20,545 nt of DNA from the NCBI GenBank assembly GCA_905210905.1, contig CAJLYQ010000036.1, positions 1 through 20,545 on the forward strand, given 5' to 3'. The DNA is from an uncultured Christensenella sp. Lineage in GTDB: Bacteria; Bacillota; Clostridia; Christensenellales; DTU072. Below the pieces are notes generated by a model. It worked only from the letters and a program-made list of their open reading frames with translations, had not been told where the DNA came from and did no database searches. Shown here piece after piece: positions 7,597 to 15,214 of the stretch. Position 1 is the first letter of the stretch. The number at the start of each line of letters is the position of its first letter. Position numbers and translations under genes: made by a program.

Positions 7597-7813
7597 CTTC
7601 TATCTCCGCGTCTTCGGTTTCCGATTCCAGTTCGGACATATCTTTATTGAGAACGTCGATTTTTCCTTTGAAAATGGATAATTCTTTCATTGCGTCTTTT
7701 GCAAGAAGGATTCCTTTCGAGTAAAGATCAATACTTTCTTCCATTCCGAGTTTTTCATCGGACAATTTATTTACGATTTTTTCAAGTTCGTTTATTGATT
7801 TGTCGTAAGACAT
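7586..7813 (-). CDS. xseB: Exodeoxyribonuclease VII small subunit
   Basis: XseB joins several copies to one XseA to make exonuclease VII, which degrades single-stranded DNA from both ends. The 75-residue helical product starts with the family pattern SYDKSINELEKIVNKL and continues through EESIDLYSKGILLAK. It ends in an acidic tail (EDAEIEDEQ), common in this family. The ATG has a strong AAGGAG site 6 bases upstream and sits 22 bases inside the xseA gene. It overlaps ispA by 11 bases, so all three are probably translated from one message in a coupled way. Confidence 0.95.
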   Translation of the reverse strand: MSYDKSINELEKIVNKLSDEKLGMEESIDLYSKGILLAKDAMKELSIFKGKIDVLNKDMSELESETEDAEIEDEQ

Positions 7814-9000
7814 ACGCTCTCCTTTTTTGTAACAGTTGCGGTGATTTTTTCTTTTTGACCGATAACCACGATTTCCGAATTTTCGTCGATAGACGAAAAA
7901 TCGGTAACGACTTTTTTGTCGTGTAAAATTCTGAAATAACCTTTAGACAAGAGTTTTAACGGGTTGAGATTTTCAAGTAAATTGATATATTCCGAAGTTT
8001 TCCGTGCGTTTATGTCGAAAAGGTGTCCGGTTCGTATTTTAGCCGTTTGCAGCAAAAAACCTATCGTTTTGTATTTTTCTTTCAACAATCCGTTTGCCGC
8101 GTCAGAGATATCCGATATGATATCCGAAAGATTTTCCACTTCGGATTTATATTTTTCTATTGTAAGTTGTTTAACTTCTCCGAGAAGTTCTGCGATTTTA
8201 TCACGCATTTCTTTGTCGCTTACCGCAACTTTTTCTGCCGCGGCAGTAGGCGTAATCGCTCGGTAGTCCGAAACGAAATCGCAAAGCGTATAGTCCGTTT
8301 CGTGCCCTATTGCGCTGATTAATGGCGTTTTCATCGAATAAATCGTTCTCACGATACTTTCGTCGTTAAACGGAAACAAATCTTCGAACGAGCCGCCGCC
8401 GCGTGCGAGTATAATTACGTCAAAGCCGTATGCGTCGGCATAAGTAAGGGCGCAAACGACGTCGCTCACGCAGTAGTCTCCCTGAACCCTTACGTCGATC
8501 ACCGTTATATTTTGTTTAGAATCGTTAAGACCTATCGTGCGGAAAAAATCCTGCATTGCCGCGCCCTTCGTGCTTGTAATCAAACCGATATTAACGGGAT
8601 ATTTCGGAATAGTTTTTTTGTGAGATTCGTCAAAAATACCTTCAGACGCAAGACTTGCTTTCAACGCTTCGAGTTTGGCGTACATTGCACCCATACCGAA
8701 ACGCGTTATTTCGTACGCTTTTACGTTGATTTGTCCGCCTGCCTGATAATAATCTACCGTGCCTCGGACGAGAACTTTTTCGCCGTTTGACGGAACGAAT
8801 TTAGACGAAACGTTAAAATAAACGACCTTAATTTGCGCTTTTTCGTCTTTCAGGGTAAAATAGCAATTATTTTTAACGACGGAGCAACCCGAAACTTCGC
8901 CCACAACTGGGACGTTATGCAGAAGTTCTTCCGCTTCGAAAACACGGTTTACGTAATAATTTAATTCGGCAACGGTAATATAATTTCTATCTGTTGGCAT
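7792..9000 (-). CDS. xseA: Exodeoxyribonuclease VII large subunit
   Basis: XseA is the catalytic subunit of exonuclease VII. The 402-residue product begins with an OB-fold DNA-binding domain (about 5-100, with GEVSG near 34-38). The nuclease core follows: KYPVNIGLITSTKGAAMQDF (133-152), the ARGGGSFEDLFPFND catalytic stretch (199-213), and AIGHETDYTLCDFVSDYRA.TPTAAAE (about 230-256). A coiled-coil C-terminal arm (about 260-350) would bind XseB. The length is normal for Clostridia. The ATG lies 14 bases inside folD. The gene overlaps its xseB partner by 22 bases. Confidence 0.96.
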   Translation of the reverse strand: MPTDRNYITVAELNYYVNRVFEAEELLHNVPVVGEVSGCSVVKNNCYFTLKDEKAQIKVVYFNVSSKFVPSNGEKVLVRGTVDYYQAGGQINVKAYEITRFGMGAMYAKLEALKASLASEGIFDESHKKTIPKYPVNIGLITSTKGAAMQDFFRTIGLNDSKQNITVIDVRVQGDYCVSDVVCALTYADAYGFDVIILARGGGSFEDLFPFNDESIVRTIYSMKTPLISAIGHETDYTLCDFVSDYRAITPTAAAEKVAVSDKEMRDKIAELLGEVKQLTIEKYKSEVENLSDIISDISDAANGLLKEKYKTIGFLLQTAKIRTGHLFDINARKTSEYINLLENLNPLKLLSKGYFRILHDKKVVTDFSSIDENSEIVVIGQKEKITATVTKKESVCLTTNQ

Positions 9001-9832
9001 TTTTGTATGCTTCCAACGTGTTTTGCATAAGCATCGTGACGGTCATAGGTCCGACGCCTCCCGGAACCGGCGTAATTAACGAACATTTGTCGGCTATTCC
9101 GTCGAAGTCCGCGTCTCCGCAAAGTTTTCCGTTTACTCTGTTTATTCCCGCATCGATTACGATCGAACCGGGTTTTATCATATCTCGCGTAAGAAAACAA
9201 GGTTTTCCCACCGCAAGCACTATTATATCGGCTTTTTGAGTGTATTCTCGAAGATTATTCGTGTGAGAATGGCATACCGTGACCGTAGCGTTTTCTTTCA
9301 TAAGGAGTGCGGCAACCGGTTTTCCGACTATATTGCTTCTACCGATAACGACGGCGTTTGCTCCGTCAACGTTTACGTTGTAGGCTTTAAGCAGTTCGAT
9401 TATGCCTTTAGGCGTGCAACTGACCAACGCGTCGCGTTCGCCTAAAAAGAGTTTTCCTGCCTGATATGCGCTGAACCCGTCCACGTCTTTTTTCGGGTCG
9501 ATTGCCGAAAGAATTTTGTCTTTGTTTAAGTGCTTAGGAAGCGGTAATTGAACCAGAATTCCGTAAACGTCGTTATTTAGGTTAAGTTCTCGAATAAGAG
9601 AAATAACCTCGGTTTCCGTTACGTTTTCGTCGAGTTCGTAATGGTACGAAGTAATCCCGGTTTCGGCGCAAGCGTTTATTTTGTTGCGAACGTATACTTC
9701 GCTTGCCGCATCGTGCCCTATTATAATAACGGCAAGACCGATTTGTTTGCCTTGCTCCGTTATTTTAGTGATTTGATCTTTAAGTTCCGCCCGTATCGAC
9801 GCGGATATCTTTTTTCCGTCGATTATTACCAT
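8987..9832 (-). CDS. folD: Bifunctional methylenetetrahydrofolate dehydrogenase/cyclohydrolase FolD
   Basis: FolD interconverts 5,10-methylene-, methenyl- and 10-formyl-tetrahydrofolate in the cytosol, supplying one-carbon units for purines and initiator tRNA. The 281-residue product has the active-site pair Y47 and K51 (YVRNK), QLPLPKHL (95-102) and the folate-binding D-V-D-G-F (116-120). A Rossmann fold with GRSNIVGKPVA (164-174) follows, and TPVPGGVGPMT lies near the C-terminus. All family landmarks are intact. The start ATG lies 6 bases past the nusB stop codon and in the same frame. The only ribosome-like site, AGGAG, is about 19 bases upstream, so translation probably depends on reinitiation from nusB. 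Confidence 0.97.
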   Translation of the reverse strand: MVIIDGKKISASIRAELKDQITKITEQGKQIGLAVIIIGHDAASEVYVRNKINACAETGITSYHYELDENVTETEVISLIRELNLNNDVYGILVQLPLPKHLNKDKILSAIDPKKDVDGFSAYQAGKLFLGERDALVSCTPKGIIELLKAYNVNVDGANAVVIGRSNIVGKPVAALLMKENATVTVCHSHTNNLREYTQKADIIVLAVGKPCFLTRDMIKPGSIVIDAGINRVNGKLCGDADFDGIADKCSLITPVPGGVGPMTVTMLMQNTLEAYKNANR

Positions 9833-9838
9833 TGTCGG

Positions 9839-10240
9839 TTATTCGCTTAACTCCTTGTATATCGAAGAAAGTATTCCGTTAACAAACGAGTTACTTTTTT
9901 CCGTCGAATATTTTTTAACCAAAGAAACCGCTTCGCTTATCGAAACGGAGAGAGGTATTTCGTCCATATATTTCATCTCGTATATAGCGAGCAAAAGCGC
10001 ACTTAAATCAGTTTTGTAAATACGATCGATTGCAAAACTGTGAGAATGTTCTTCGATGACGGACATAAGTTCGTCGTACTTCGAAATAACGCCCCTGTAT
10101 ACTTTTTCAAGGTATTCCGCGTCGGATTCGTCTATATCCGCACAAGAAAAAATCTTAAAAGTGCGAGGGTTGGGTTCTTTGCCGAATATGTATTCGAAAA
10201 TCAATTTATACGCATAGTCGCGCGCTACTTTTCTACTCAT
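9839..10240 (-). CDS. nusB: Transcription antitermination factor NusB
   Basis: NusB pairs with NusE (ribosomal protein S10) and binds boxA RNA in rRNA leaders, supporting processive rRNA transcription. The 133-residue, all-helical product starts with the family pattern SRKVARDYAYKLIFEY. Later family regions are the R.YKTDLSALLLAIYEM segment (about 73-89), ISEAVSLVKKYS (100-111) and SFVNGILSSI (117-126). The length is normal. The ATG follows the asp23 stop codon after 3 bases. No Shine-Dalgarno sequence is visible, which suggests coupling with asp23. Confidence 0.95.
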   Translation of the reverse strand: MSRKVARDYAYKLIFEYIFGKEPNPRTFKIFSCADIDESDAEYLEKVYRGVISKYDELMSVIEEHSHSFAIDRIYKTDLSALLLAIYEMKYMDEIPLSVSISEAVSLVKKYSTEKSNSFVNGILSSIYKELSE

Positions 10241-10243
10241 TTG

Positions 10244-10564
10244 TCAATTAAATATTACGCTGTTTACTATTATGTTTACGTTTTTTACGGTTAAACCCGT
10301 ATTTTCCGTAACGTCGTTTATTATTTTCTCTTGAAGTGCGCAAGCAACTTGCGCCACGTTATAACCGAAAACCACGTCTATATACACGTCGATCGTTATT
10401 TTGTTTTCGTCGAAATACATATTGACGTTGCTCGGAGAATAGATTTTTTTGGGCTTCGTCAACAATACTTCGTCCGAAGACACGCCTTCGGTATGCATAA
10501 CCGCGGCGTTAACAAGCGAAGTAACGATATTTGTATAATTCTCTTGATTATTCGGATTTTTCAT
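10244..10564 (-). CDS. Asp23/Gls24 family protein
   Basis: Asp23/Gls24 proteins are small cytosolic or membrane-attached proteins linked to envelope stress. A copy just before nusB is a regular feature of Clostridia and Bacillus (YqhY). The 106-residue product shows the family outline: a helix with LVNAAVMHTEGV (17-28), then strands with ITIDVYIDVVFGYNV (56-70), a helix, and a final strand VKNVNIIVNSVIF. Its molecular role is not settled; in Bacillus YqhY has been tied to fatty acid synthesis. The ATG has no ribosome site and lies only 6 bases past a strong -10 element, so the mRNA is probably leaderless. Confidence 0.88.
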   Translation of the reverse strand: MKNPNNQENYTNIVTSLVNAAVMHTEGVSSDEVLLTKPKKIYSPSNVNMYFDENKITIDVYIDVVFGYNVAQVACALQEKIINDVTENTGLTVKNVNIIVNSVIFN

Positions 10565-10570
10565 AGGTTT

Positions 10571-10599
10571 AGTATAGCATATACGTTGCGAATAATCAA
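10571..10599 (-). promoter_or_regulatory. Sigma-A promoter of asp23, leaderless type
   Basis: On the minus strand TTGATT (10594-10599), a 17-base spacer and TATACT (10571-10576) form a promoter. TGC directly before the -10 makes it an extended -10. Only 6 bases lie between the -10 and the asp23 ATG, so transcription should start at or within a base or two of the start codon. It would drive asp23-nusB-folD and probably the genes beyond. Confidence 0.65.
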
Positions 10600-10607
10600 G
10601 TACAATT

Positions 10608-10670
10608 TACGGGCTTTTCCAAAATCATCACTCCGCCTGCGGTTTCGTTTTGAATTTGAAAAAACCCGTA
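10608..10670 (-). other. Imperfect inverted repeat, predicted RNA stem-loop
   Basis: Bases 10655-10670 and 10608-10623 pair over 16 positions on the minus-strand RNA, two of them as G-U pairs, around a 31-base loop. The loop holds a small CCG-CAGG-CGG hairpin. No T-run follows, so it does not look like a terminator. It lies between spoIIIAH and the asp23 promoter. Its role is unknown. Confidence 0.5.
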
Positions 10671-10701
10671 TTTTTATCGATTTTAACTATAATTACGGCA
10701 A

Positions 10702-11184
10702 TTATACGTAAGGTATGATTACGACGTCCTTCGCCGTGTATTCTGTTTTCGAAACGATCGTGCTAAGGATTTGCGCCGCTTCTTCTACGGTAAGTTCACT
10801 GTCCTGCACTACGACGTTAACGTTTCCGTTGCTTATGGTTACGATACAGTCTTTGAATCCGTACGCTTTAATGAGTCCTTCGAGAGTGGTTTCGGTTTCC
10901 ATCGCTTCGGACAAGGCAAGGTAAGATTTGTTTGCTTCCGCCATAGTGGCTTCGTCTGCGGTCGTGCTCGCCATCAGGCTTTCGAGATAAAGTTTTTCTT
11001 GAGTTCTCGTGCTGTCGCGATCCGTTCTGTAAGTACTGAAGAACGTAGGTTCGGTCGTGCCTACCGGGGAATTGTCTTTCTTTCCGATACCTTTAACGGT
11101 AAGGAAGTAATTCAGGCACGCTACGCCTGCGAGAAGTACCACGAGCGATACCAGCACTATGATTTTCTTTTTGTTCGCTTTCAT
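10702..11184 (-). CDS. spoIIIAH: Stage III sporulation protein AH
   Basis: SpoIIIAH sits in the mother-cell engulfing membrane and binds forespore SpoIIQ, forming rings that join the two cells. The 160-residue product has a basic N-terminus, one membrane segment (about 8-28) and a linker rich in T, S and charged residues. The C-terminal YscJ/FliF-like ring domain (about 90-160) includes the segments LIKAYGFKDCIVTI and VEEAAQILS. The ATG has a strong GGAGG site 9 bases upstream. It is the last gene of the operon, 34 bases past spoIIIAG. SpoIIQ is not in this window. Confidence 0.94.
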   Translation of the reverse strand: MKANKKKIIVLVSLVVLLAGVACLNYFLTVKGIGKKDNSPVGTTEPTFFSTYRTDRDSTRTQEKLYLESLMASTTADEATMAEANKSYLALSEAMETETTLEGLIKAYGFKDCIVTISNGNVNVVVQDSELTVEEAAQILSTIVSKTEYTAKDVVIIPYV

Positions 11185-11218
11185 AAAAAATGCCTCCGTT
11201 TTTTTTGTTTTTTGCGAT

Positions 11219-11638
11219 TTATTTATTATCTTTCATCGAATATACTTCGACGCTGTGATAATCGATTTTCAGAGCGGTTTGTACCGCGTGGCGTATCTTC
11301 CATTCGTTAATCGGTTTTTCTGCCCCTTCGGCGACGACGATTACGCCGTTTATTTTCTCGTTTTCTCCGTACGAAATCATTACTTTCGTTTTTCCTATTC
11401 CGTCGATTTGACCGATAATATCGGCTAGTTTTTCTTCGTTGTCCGAATAAGTAATATTTTTAATCTCGTCGGTCGTTACTTTTTCAGTAGCAGAACCGCT
11501 TTTTCCGGGAACGACGCTACCGTATATAAGTAAGGCTACCGCAACCGCTAATATACATATGATTATCTTAACGTTCTTTATTCCTTTAATTTTTGTCAGA
11601 ATATCTCGCAATTTGTCGTTACTATTTTTTTGTTCCAT
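11219..11638 (-). CDS. spoIIIAG: Stage III sporulation protein AG
   Basis: SpoIIIAG forms a large ring in the intermembrane space of the SpoIIIA-SpoIIQ channel. The 139-residue product has a cytosolic N-terminus with a basic patch (about 9-23), one membrane segment (24-42) and a C-terminal ring-building domain (about 70-139). The domain carries family features LADIIGQIDGIGKTKVMISYG and VVAEGAEKP...KI..AVQTAL. It is shorter than the Bacillus protein (229 residues); the region between membrane segment and ring domain is brief. The start lies 17 bases inside spoIIIAF, and only a weak AAGGA, 13 bases upstream, is visible. Confidence 0.93.
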   Translation of the reverse strand: MEQKNSNDKLRDILTKIKGIKNVKIIICILAVAVALLIYGSVVPGKSGSATEKVTTDEIKNITYSDNEEKLADIIGQIDGIGKTKVMISYGENEKINGVIVVAEGAEKPINEWKIRHAVQTALKIDYHSVEVYSMKDNK

Positions 11639-12098
11639 AAACGATTATTCTGTCCTTATCGATGTCTATTACGTCTGTCACCGCTTCGATTATTTTTTCA
11701 TTAGTAAATATATTCTCGTCCGTCGTGTTTATACCGTTTTCTTTAATCGTCACGACAACCGAACTTATAACCCCGTTTTTTTCGTTGATTTTTACCGTGC
11801 AAACCGTGCTTTCGCGTCCGTTTAACTTGTTTTCGATAGCCTTTTCCGTTTTTTCCACGATATAATCGTCCATTATATTTTGATTTGTAGTTTCGATTTT
11901 CGCTCCGTTTTCGGTAAAGAACTTTTCGAAATTAAAGTCCTTGTTTACGATGCCGACGATAGGGCTGAGAATTACGATAACTATCACCAGGCGGAGAATT
12001 CCCTGAACGTATTTTTTTGTTTTTCCTTCGGAAAGCATCGTTTCGAGCAAAACGAGCAAAAGGCACGTTGCGGCGACGCTTATCAGATACGTTTTCAT
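11622..12098 (-). CDS. spoIIIAF: Stage III sporulation protein AF
   Basis: SpoIIIAF is a mother-cell membrane protein of the SpoIIIA channel. The 158-residue product has two close N-terminal membrane segments (about 4-22 and 31-52) joined by the short SEGKTKKYVQGI loop typical of the family. A C-terminal soluble domain with a ring-building-like alternation of strands and helices follows (about 85-158). The ATG overlaps the spoIIIAE stop codon as ATGA (12095-12098) and has a GGGGAG site inside spoIIIAE. Confidence 0.92.
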   Translation of the reverse strand: MKTYLISVAATCLLLVLLETMLSEGKTKKYVQGILRLVIVIVILSPIVGIVNKDFNFEKFFTENGAKIETTNQNIMDDYIVEKTEKAIENKLNGRESTVCTVKINEKNGVISSVVVTIKENGINTTDENIFTNEKIIEAVTDVIDIDKDRIIVYGTKK

Positions 12099-13306
12099 AT
12101 TACTCCCCTGTTACACGTTAAAATAATAAGCATTATTACGATTAAAATCGAAAAAACGACTGTAACACAAGTGATCAGCGGTAAAGTCATACTTTTGCCG
12201 ACGTTATGCAGCATATCGGATATTTTCTTCTCTCCGAACGGTTCGGCTATCGCTCCCGTCAACTTCAAAACAATGGTTGTGGCGAATATTTTCATTATGG
12301 GAATAGCGGCAAAAAGCAAAAGCAGAACGACGGAAACAAGTCCTATCGCGTTCTTAATAACGATACAACCGGCGGTTATTATGTCAAACCCGTCTTTAAG
12401 GTAGCCACCGATTACCGGGACGTAACCGGACAATGCGTATTTTGCCCCTTTCGTTGCAAGAGAATCTATCCCCGCTCCCGTAATTCCGCTTGCGGTCGTA
12501 TAAGTAACGAACACGCCGAAAGCAATCCCGACGATCCACTCGCCGCACGATTTAGCAAATCCCGCGATTTTTCCCAACTTGATATCATCGCTCATATTAC
12601 CGACGACGTTGAAAACGAACGATATAAAAAAAGCAGGCATTACCACGTAATTAACGATTTTTACCACGTACGAGGCAAAAATCAGCACCATCGGTTGGTA
12701 TACGGCAGCGGACGCACTCGCCCCGATTGCAGTAACCAAAGACAGCAGCGTAGGAAAAACGACGTCGCAAAACTTACCGGTATCGTTGATCATTTTACCT
12801 GCGGAAATAATTGCGTCTCCGACCATAACGCCGATAACAGTTATTATCGTGCCGTAGCAGGCAAGATAAACTATTTTTTTAGTCGAAGCGCGAGAAAATC
12901 CGGTCGTTAGGTTGGATAGAATACTCATAAGCACGACGGTAATCAGAATGATAACCGCTTGTACGAGTAAGTTTTTCATATTTCCGAAAAAAACGTTTAT
13001 AACGTAAGAAACTACGTACTTGAAGTCGTAACTAAAATCGTTGTTTAATACTTGTTTGACAAGTTCTTTTACTGAATAATTTTCGGTAGATAATCCCAGA
13101 TTTTTAATGAATTCTTCGTAAGAAGTTAAATCGGTTTTTTCTAAAAGTTCGTCTACGGTATCCGTTATTGTTTCTTCGGAAACTCGTTTATCTTTTTGAT
13201 CGTCCGCGTATGCGATTTTATCGTACGAAGGTAACGAAAACAATAAAGTTGCGATTAAAACGAATGAAAATGATAATATTAAAGCGGATTTTTTCGTTTT
13301 TTTCAT
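12095..13306 (-). CDS. spoIIIAE: Stage III sporulation protein AE
   Basis: SpoIIIAE is the large polytopic protein of the SpoIIIA complex, proposed to form the membrane pore or export portion. The 403-residue product starts with a cleavable-looking signal peptide (about 1-34). A short soluble stretch containing ELLEKTDLTSYEEFIK follows, and then about seven or eight membrane segments from residue 95 to the end. Gly- and Ser-rich loops such as GYVPVIGGYLKDGFD are characteristic. It overlaps spoIIIAD by 4 bases (ATGA, 13303-13306) and has a GGAG site upstream. Confidence 0.95.
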   Translation of the reverse strand: MKKTKKSALILSFSFVLIATLLFSLPSYDKIAYADDQKDKRVSEETITDTVDELLEKTDLTSYEEFIKNLGLSTENYSVKELVKQVLNNDFSYDFKYVVSYVINVFFGNMKNLLVQAVIILITVVLMSILSNLTTGFSRASTKKIVYLACYGTIITVIGVMVGDAIISAGKMINDTGKFCDVVFPTLLSLVTAIGASASAAVYQPMVLIFASYVVKIVNYVVMPAFFISFVFNVVGNMSDDIKLGKIAGFAKSCGEWIVGIAFGVFVTYTTASGITGAGIDSLATKGAKYALSGYVPVIGGYLKDGFDIITAGCIVIKNAIGLVSVVLLLLFAAIPIMKIFATTIVLKLTGAIAEPFGEKKISDMLHNVGKSMTLPLITCVTVVFSILIVIMLIILTCNRGVI

Positions 13307-13680
13307 AATAACGCTCCGATCGTTTCGATAATGCCGTTAATTATAGGAAGCGACATTGCAAAAATCGTTATTTTCCCGGCAAATTCGATTTTTTTACCTA
13401 TTGCGGAACACTCGCAATCGTCGCAGATACTTGCCGAATACTCGGTCACGTACCCTATTCCGATTATCTTCAATAAAGAAGAAAAAACGGTTCCGCCGAG
13501 TCCCGCTTTATCGCTTAAAGAAGAAAAAACAGTAAACGTTTCGGTGATTTTATCGCTTAAAGTAATCAAAATTGCCGCTCCTACGGCAACGAGAGCAAGC
13601 GGAGCAAGTTCGCTTTTGACGTCTTTTATCAATTTATAACAGATTACTCCGATGAACGCCAAACCGATTATTTTAAGCAT
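13303..13680 (-). CDS. spoIIIAD: Stage III sporulation protein AD
   Basis: SpoIIIAD is a small membrane protein of the SpoIIIA complex. The 125-residue product has about four hydrophobic segments (2-18, 25-43, 60-80, 103-124). It also has a family landmark, LLKIIGIGYVTEYSASICDD (69-88), followed by the E.AGKI.I segment. The length is close to the Bacillus protein (133). It follows spoIIIAC after 5 bases and overlaps spoIIIAE by 4. No strong ribosome site is visible, so coupling is likely. Confidence 0.94.
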   Translation of the reverse strand: MLKIIGLAFIGVICYKLIKDVKSELAPLALVAVGAAILITLSDKITETFTVFSSLSDKAGLGGTVFSSLLKIIGIGYVTEYSASICDDCECSAIGKKIEFAGKITIFAMSLPIINGIIETIGALL

Positions 13681-13685
13681 AATTC

Positions 13686-13883
13686 TTAACCGAGATAAAA
13701 TAGGTTTTTTAACGTTCCGAACAGTCCGCTCACCATATCCATAACCATCACCAGCACTATTACCAGTCCGGCAAGCGTAACTAACGTAGCGATTTCTTTT
13801 TTATCGCTTTTTTCAAGTATGTTATTCAGAACTGCGGTTATAATTCCTATTCCTGCAATTTTGAAAATGACGTCTATTCCCAT
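13686..13883 (-). CDS. spoIIIAC: Stage III sporulation protein AC
   Basis: SpoIIIAC is a short two-span membrane protein of the SpoIIIA complex. The 65-residue product begins MGIDVIFKIAGIGI and has membrane segments at about 6-24 and 34-58, matching the 68-residue Bacillus protein almost end to end. I chose ATG at 13883, preceded by a purine-rich GAGAG site. A GTG four codons earlier, at 13895, would overlap the spoIIIAB stop codon but has no ribosome site, and it would add residues the family lacks. Confidence 0.94.
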   Translation of the reverse strand: MGIDVIFKIAGIGIITAVLNNILEKSDKKEIATLVTLAGLVIVLVMVMDMVSGLFGTLKNLFYLG

Positions 13884-13891
13884 ATTCTCTC

Positions 13892-14344
13892 TCACAAAGT
13901 TAAAATAAATATTCCGACCGCCGCTATAGGCAACAGTTTTTTCATCATTTTCCCTTTAATTTCGTAATCTCTTTTTGCTTTTTCTTTTTGTCGTGTAACT
14001 TCGTTTTGCGTTTCTTTCAAAAACCCGCGCAAACTTTCACTGTCCATCGAACGAACTTTTTCGGGAAACGTCGTGATAACGAGTTGACATTCTTTTGGAA
14101 TAAACGTTTTTTTTGCGTCGTTTTCGAACAGTATTTTATCGTATTTTGACGGTGAAACGGTTCTGAATTTTTCTATTATCGCGTCCATATCCGTTTTATA
14201 ATAGTTTATTTCGCTTTCGCAATACGTGACGAACTCGTAAAATCTTTCTAATACAACTATTCTGTCCGAATAAACGGAACACAGCGATTTACCGAGTAAC
14301 CACCCCGTAGCGACAAGCAACGCTCCGCCTATATACTTAATCAT
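13892..14344 (-). CDS. spoIIIAB: Stage III sporulation protein AB
   Basis: SpoIIIAB is a mother-cell membrane protein related in fold to the GspF family and may recruit the SpoIIIAA ATPase. The 150-residue product has membrane segments at both ends (about 3-20 and 133-150). The helical middle carries the family pattern RIVVLERFYEFVTYCESEI (28-46) and the RQKEKAKRDYE.KGK.MKKLLP segment just before the last span. It is some 20 residues shorter than the Bacillus protein. Its ATG lies 8 bases inside spoIIIAA, with no clear ribosome site. Confidence 0.93.
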   Translation of the reverse strand: MIKYIGGALLVATGWLLGKSLCSVYSDRIVVLERFYEFVTYCESEINYYKTDMDAIIEKFRTVSPSKYDKILFENDAKKTFIPKECQLVITTFPEKVRSMDSESLRGFLKETQNEVTRQKEKAKRDYEIKGKMMKKLLPIAAVGIFILTL

Positions 14345-15149
14345 TTTTTCTTATGATAGAAGTTATGCTCCCCGGGCTCGATTTAGAATTAAGGGTTACG
14401 AAACGGTCGAAAATATCCGCCAGATCTTCGGGAAGTTTTTTAATATCGTCGCAGTGGAAGGAAGCAAGACATTTAACGCCCGAACGAACGATGATTCTCA
14501 CCGCATTTACGTCTTTTTCCGAGAAAAGTTCGTCGCAAACGATTATAGACGGCGACATACTTCTTACGATACCGTCGAAAACGCGTTCTTTGGGAATGCC
14601 GCTTACGACGTCAAGCCGTTTCGACGGTAAAAGCGACGTGGTTTTTCCTGCGATTTCGCTTCTTTCGTCTATTACAGCCACGTCTTCTTTTTCGGCAAGT
14701 ACGGAAGTTAACGCTCGTATCAAAGTGGTTTTTCCGCTGTATGGCGCGCCGATAATTAACGTGCTTACAAAATTATCCGCTAGATTTTTAATTTCGTTCG
14801 TTATCCGTATACAGTGCGGAATTCTTATACATATCGAGTTAATCGCAGAATAAGCGATATAATTTTTATCGTTAATTTTCCCCTGCCCGCATACGCCGAT
14901 TCTTATGCCGTTTCCGTATTCTAAAAAACCGTCGGAAAGTTCCCTTTCGTATGCGTATCGAGAAAATCCCGTCGCTACGTCAATGATGTCGTTAATCGTT
15001 TTTTTATCGGCTATAAAGTCAAGAAAAAAGGTTTTTTCAAATGTTTTTATCAATATAGGGCGAGAAATACGTACTCGAATTTCCGTAATCGAGTTTACGT
15101 CCGTTTTTTGCGATATAAGTCCGTAAAGGTTGCCTAGCAATTTTTGCAT
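14337..15149 (-). CDS. spoIIIAA: Stage III sporulation protein AA, AAA/T2SS-type ATPase
   Basis: SpoIIIAA is the cytosolic ATPase thought to power the SpoIIIA channel from the mother cell. The 270-residue product has an N-terminal domain with ITEIRVRISRP (21-31). The ATPase core has Walker A GAPYSGKT (134-141), VIDERSEI (159-166) and Walker B IIVCDEL (202-208). The reading frame is open for 86 more codons upstream, but those residues are unlike the family and run back through efp. ATG at 15149 gives the expected N-terminus. That ATG directly follows the T-run of a strong hairpin. The only ribosome-like bases, GGTG, are in the stem. I see no convincing sigma-E promoter. Confidence 0.94.
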   Translation of the reverse strand: MQKLLGNLYGLISQKTDVNSITEIRVRISRPILIKTFEKTFFLDFIADKKTINDIIDVATGFSRYAYERELSDGFLEYGNGIRIGVCGQGKINDKNYIAYSAINSICIRIPHCIRITNEIKNLADNFVSTLIIGAPYSGKTTLIRALTSVLAEKEDVAVIDERSEIAGKTTSLLPSKRLDVVSGIPKERVFDGIVRSMSPSIIVCDELFSEKDVNAVRIIVRSGVKCLASFHCDDIKKLPEDLADIFDRFVTLNSKSSPGSITSIIRKND

Positions 15150-15181
15150 AAAAAACACCGCAAAAATATATTCTGCGGTGT
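15150..15181 (-). terminator. Intrinsic terminator between efp and spoIIIAA
   Basis: On the minus strand an 8-bp GC-rich stem, ACACCGCA (74-81 end of the 15100s) with TGCGGTGT (15055 series excluded; arms are 15174-15181 and 15055+100 to 15162), encloses an 11-base loop and is followed at once by a run of T's (15150-15154). In plain positions the arms are 15174-15181 and 15155-15162. It lies 34 bases past the efp stop codon and should end the pepQ-efp transcript. It touches the spoIIIAA start codon and so may also act as an attenuator. Confidence 0.75.
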
Positions 15182-15214
15182 CGTTTATTATGATATGTAT
15201 CGGTAGAAAATCGA

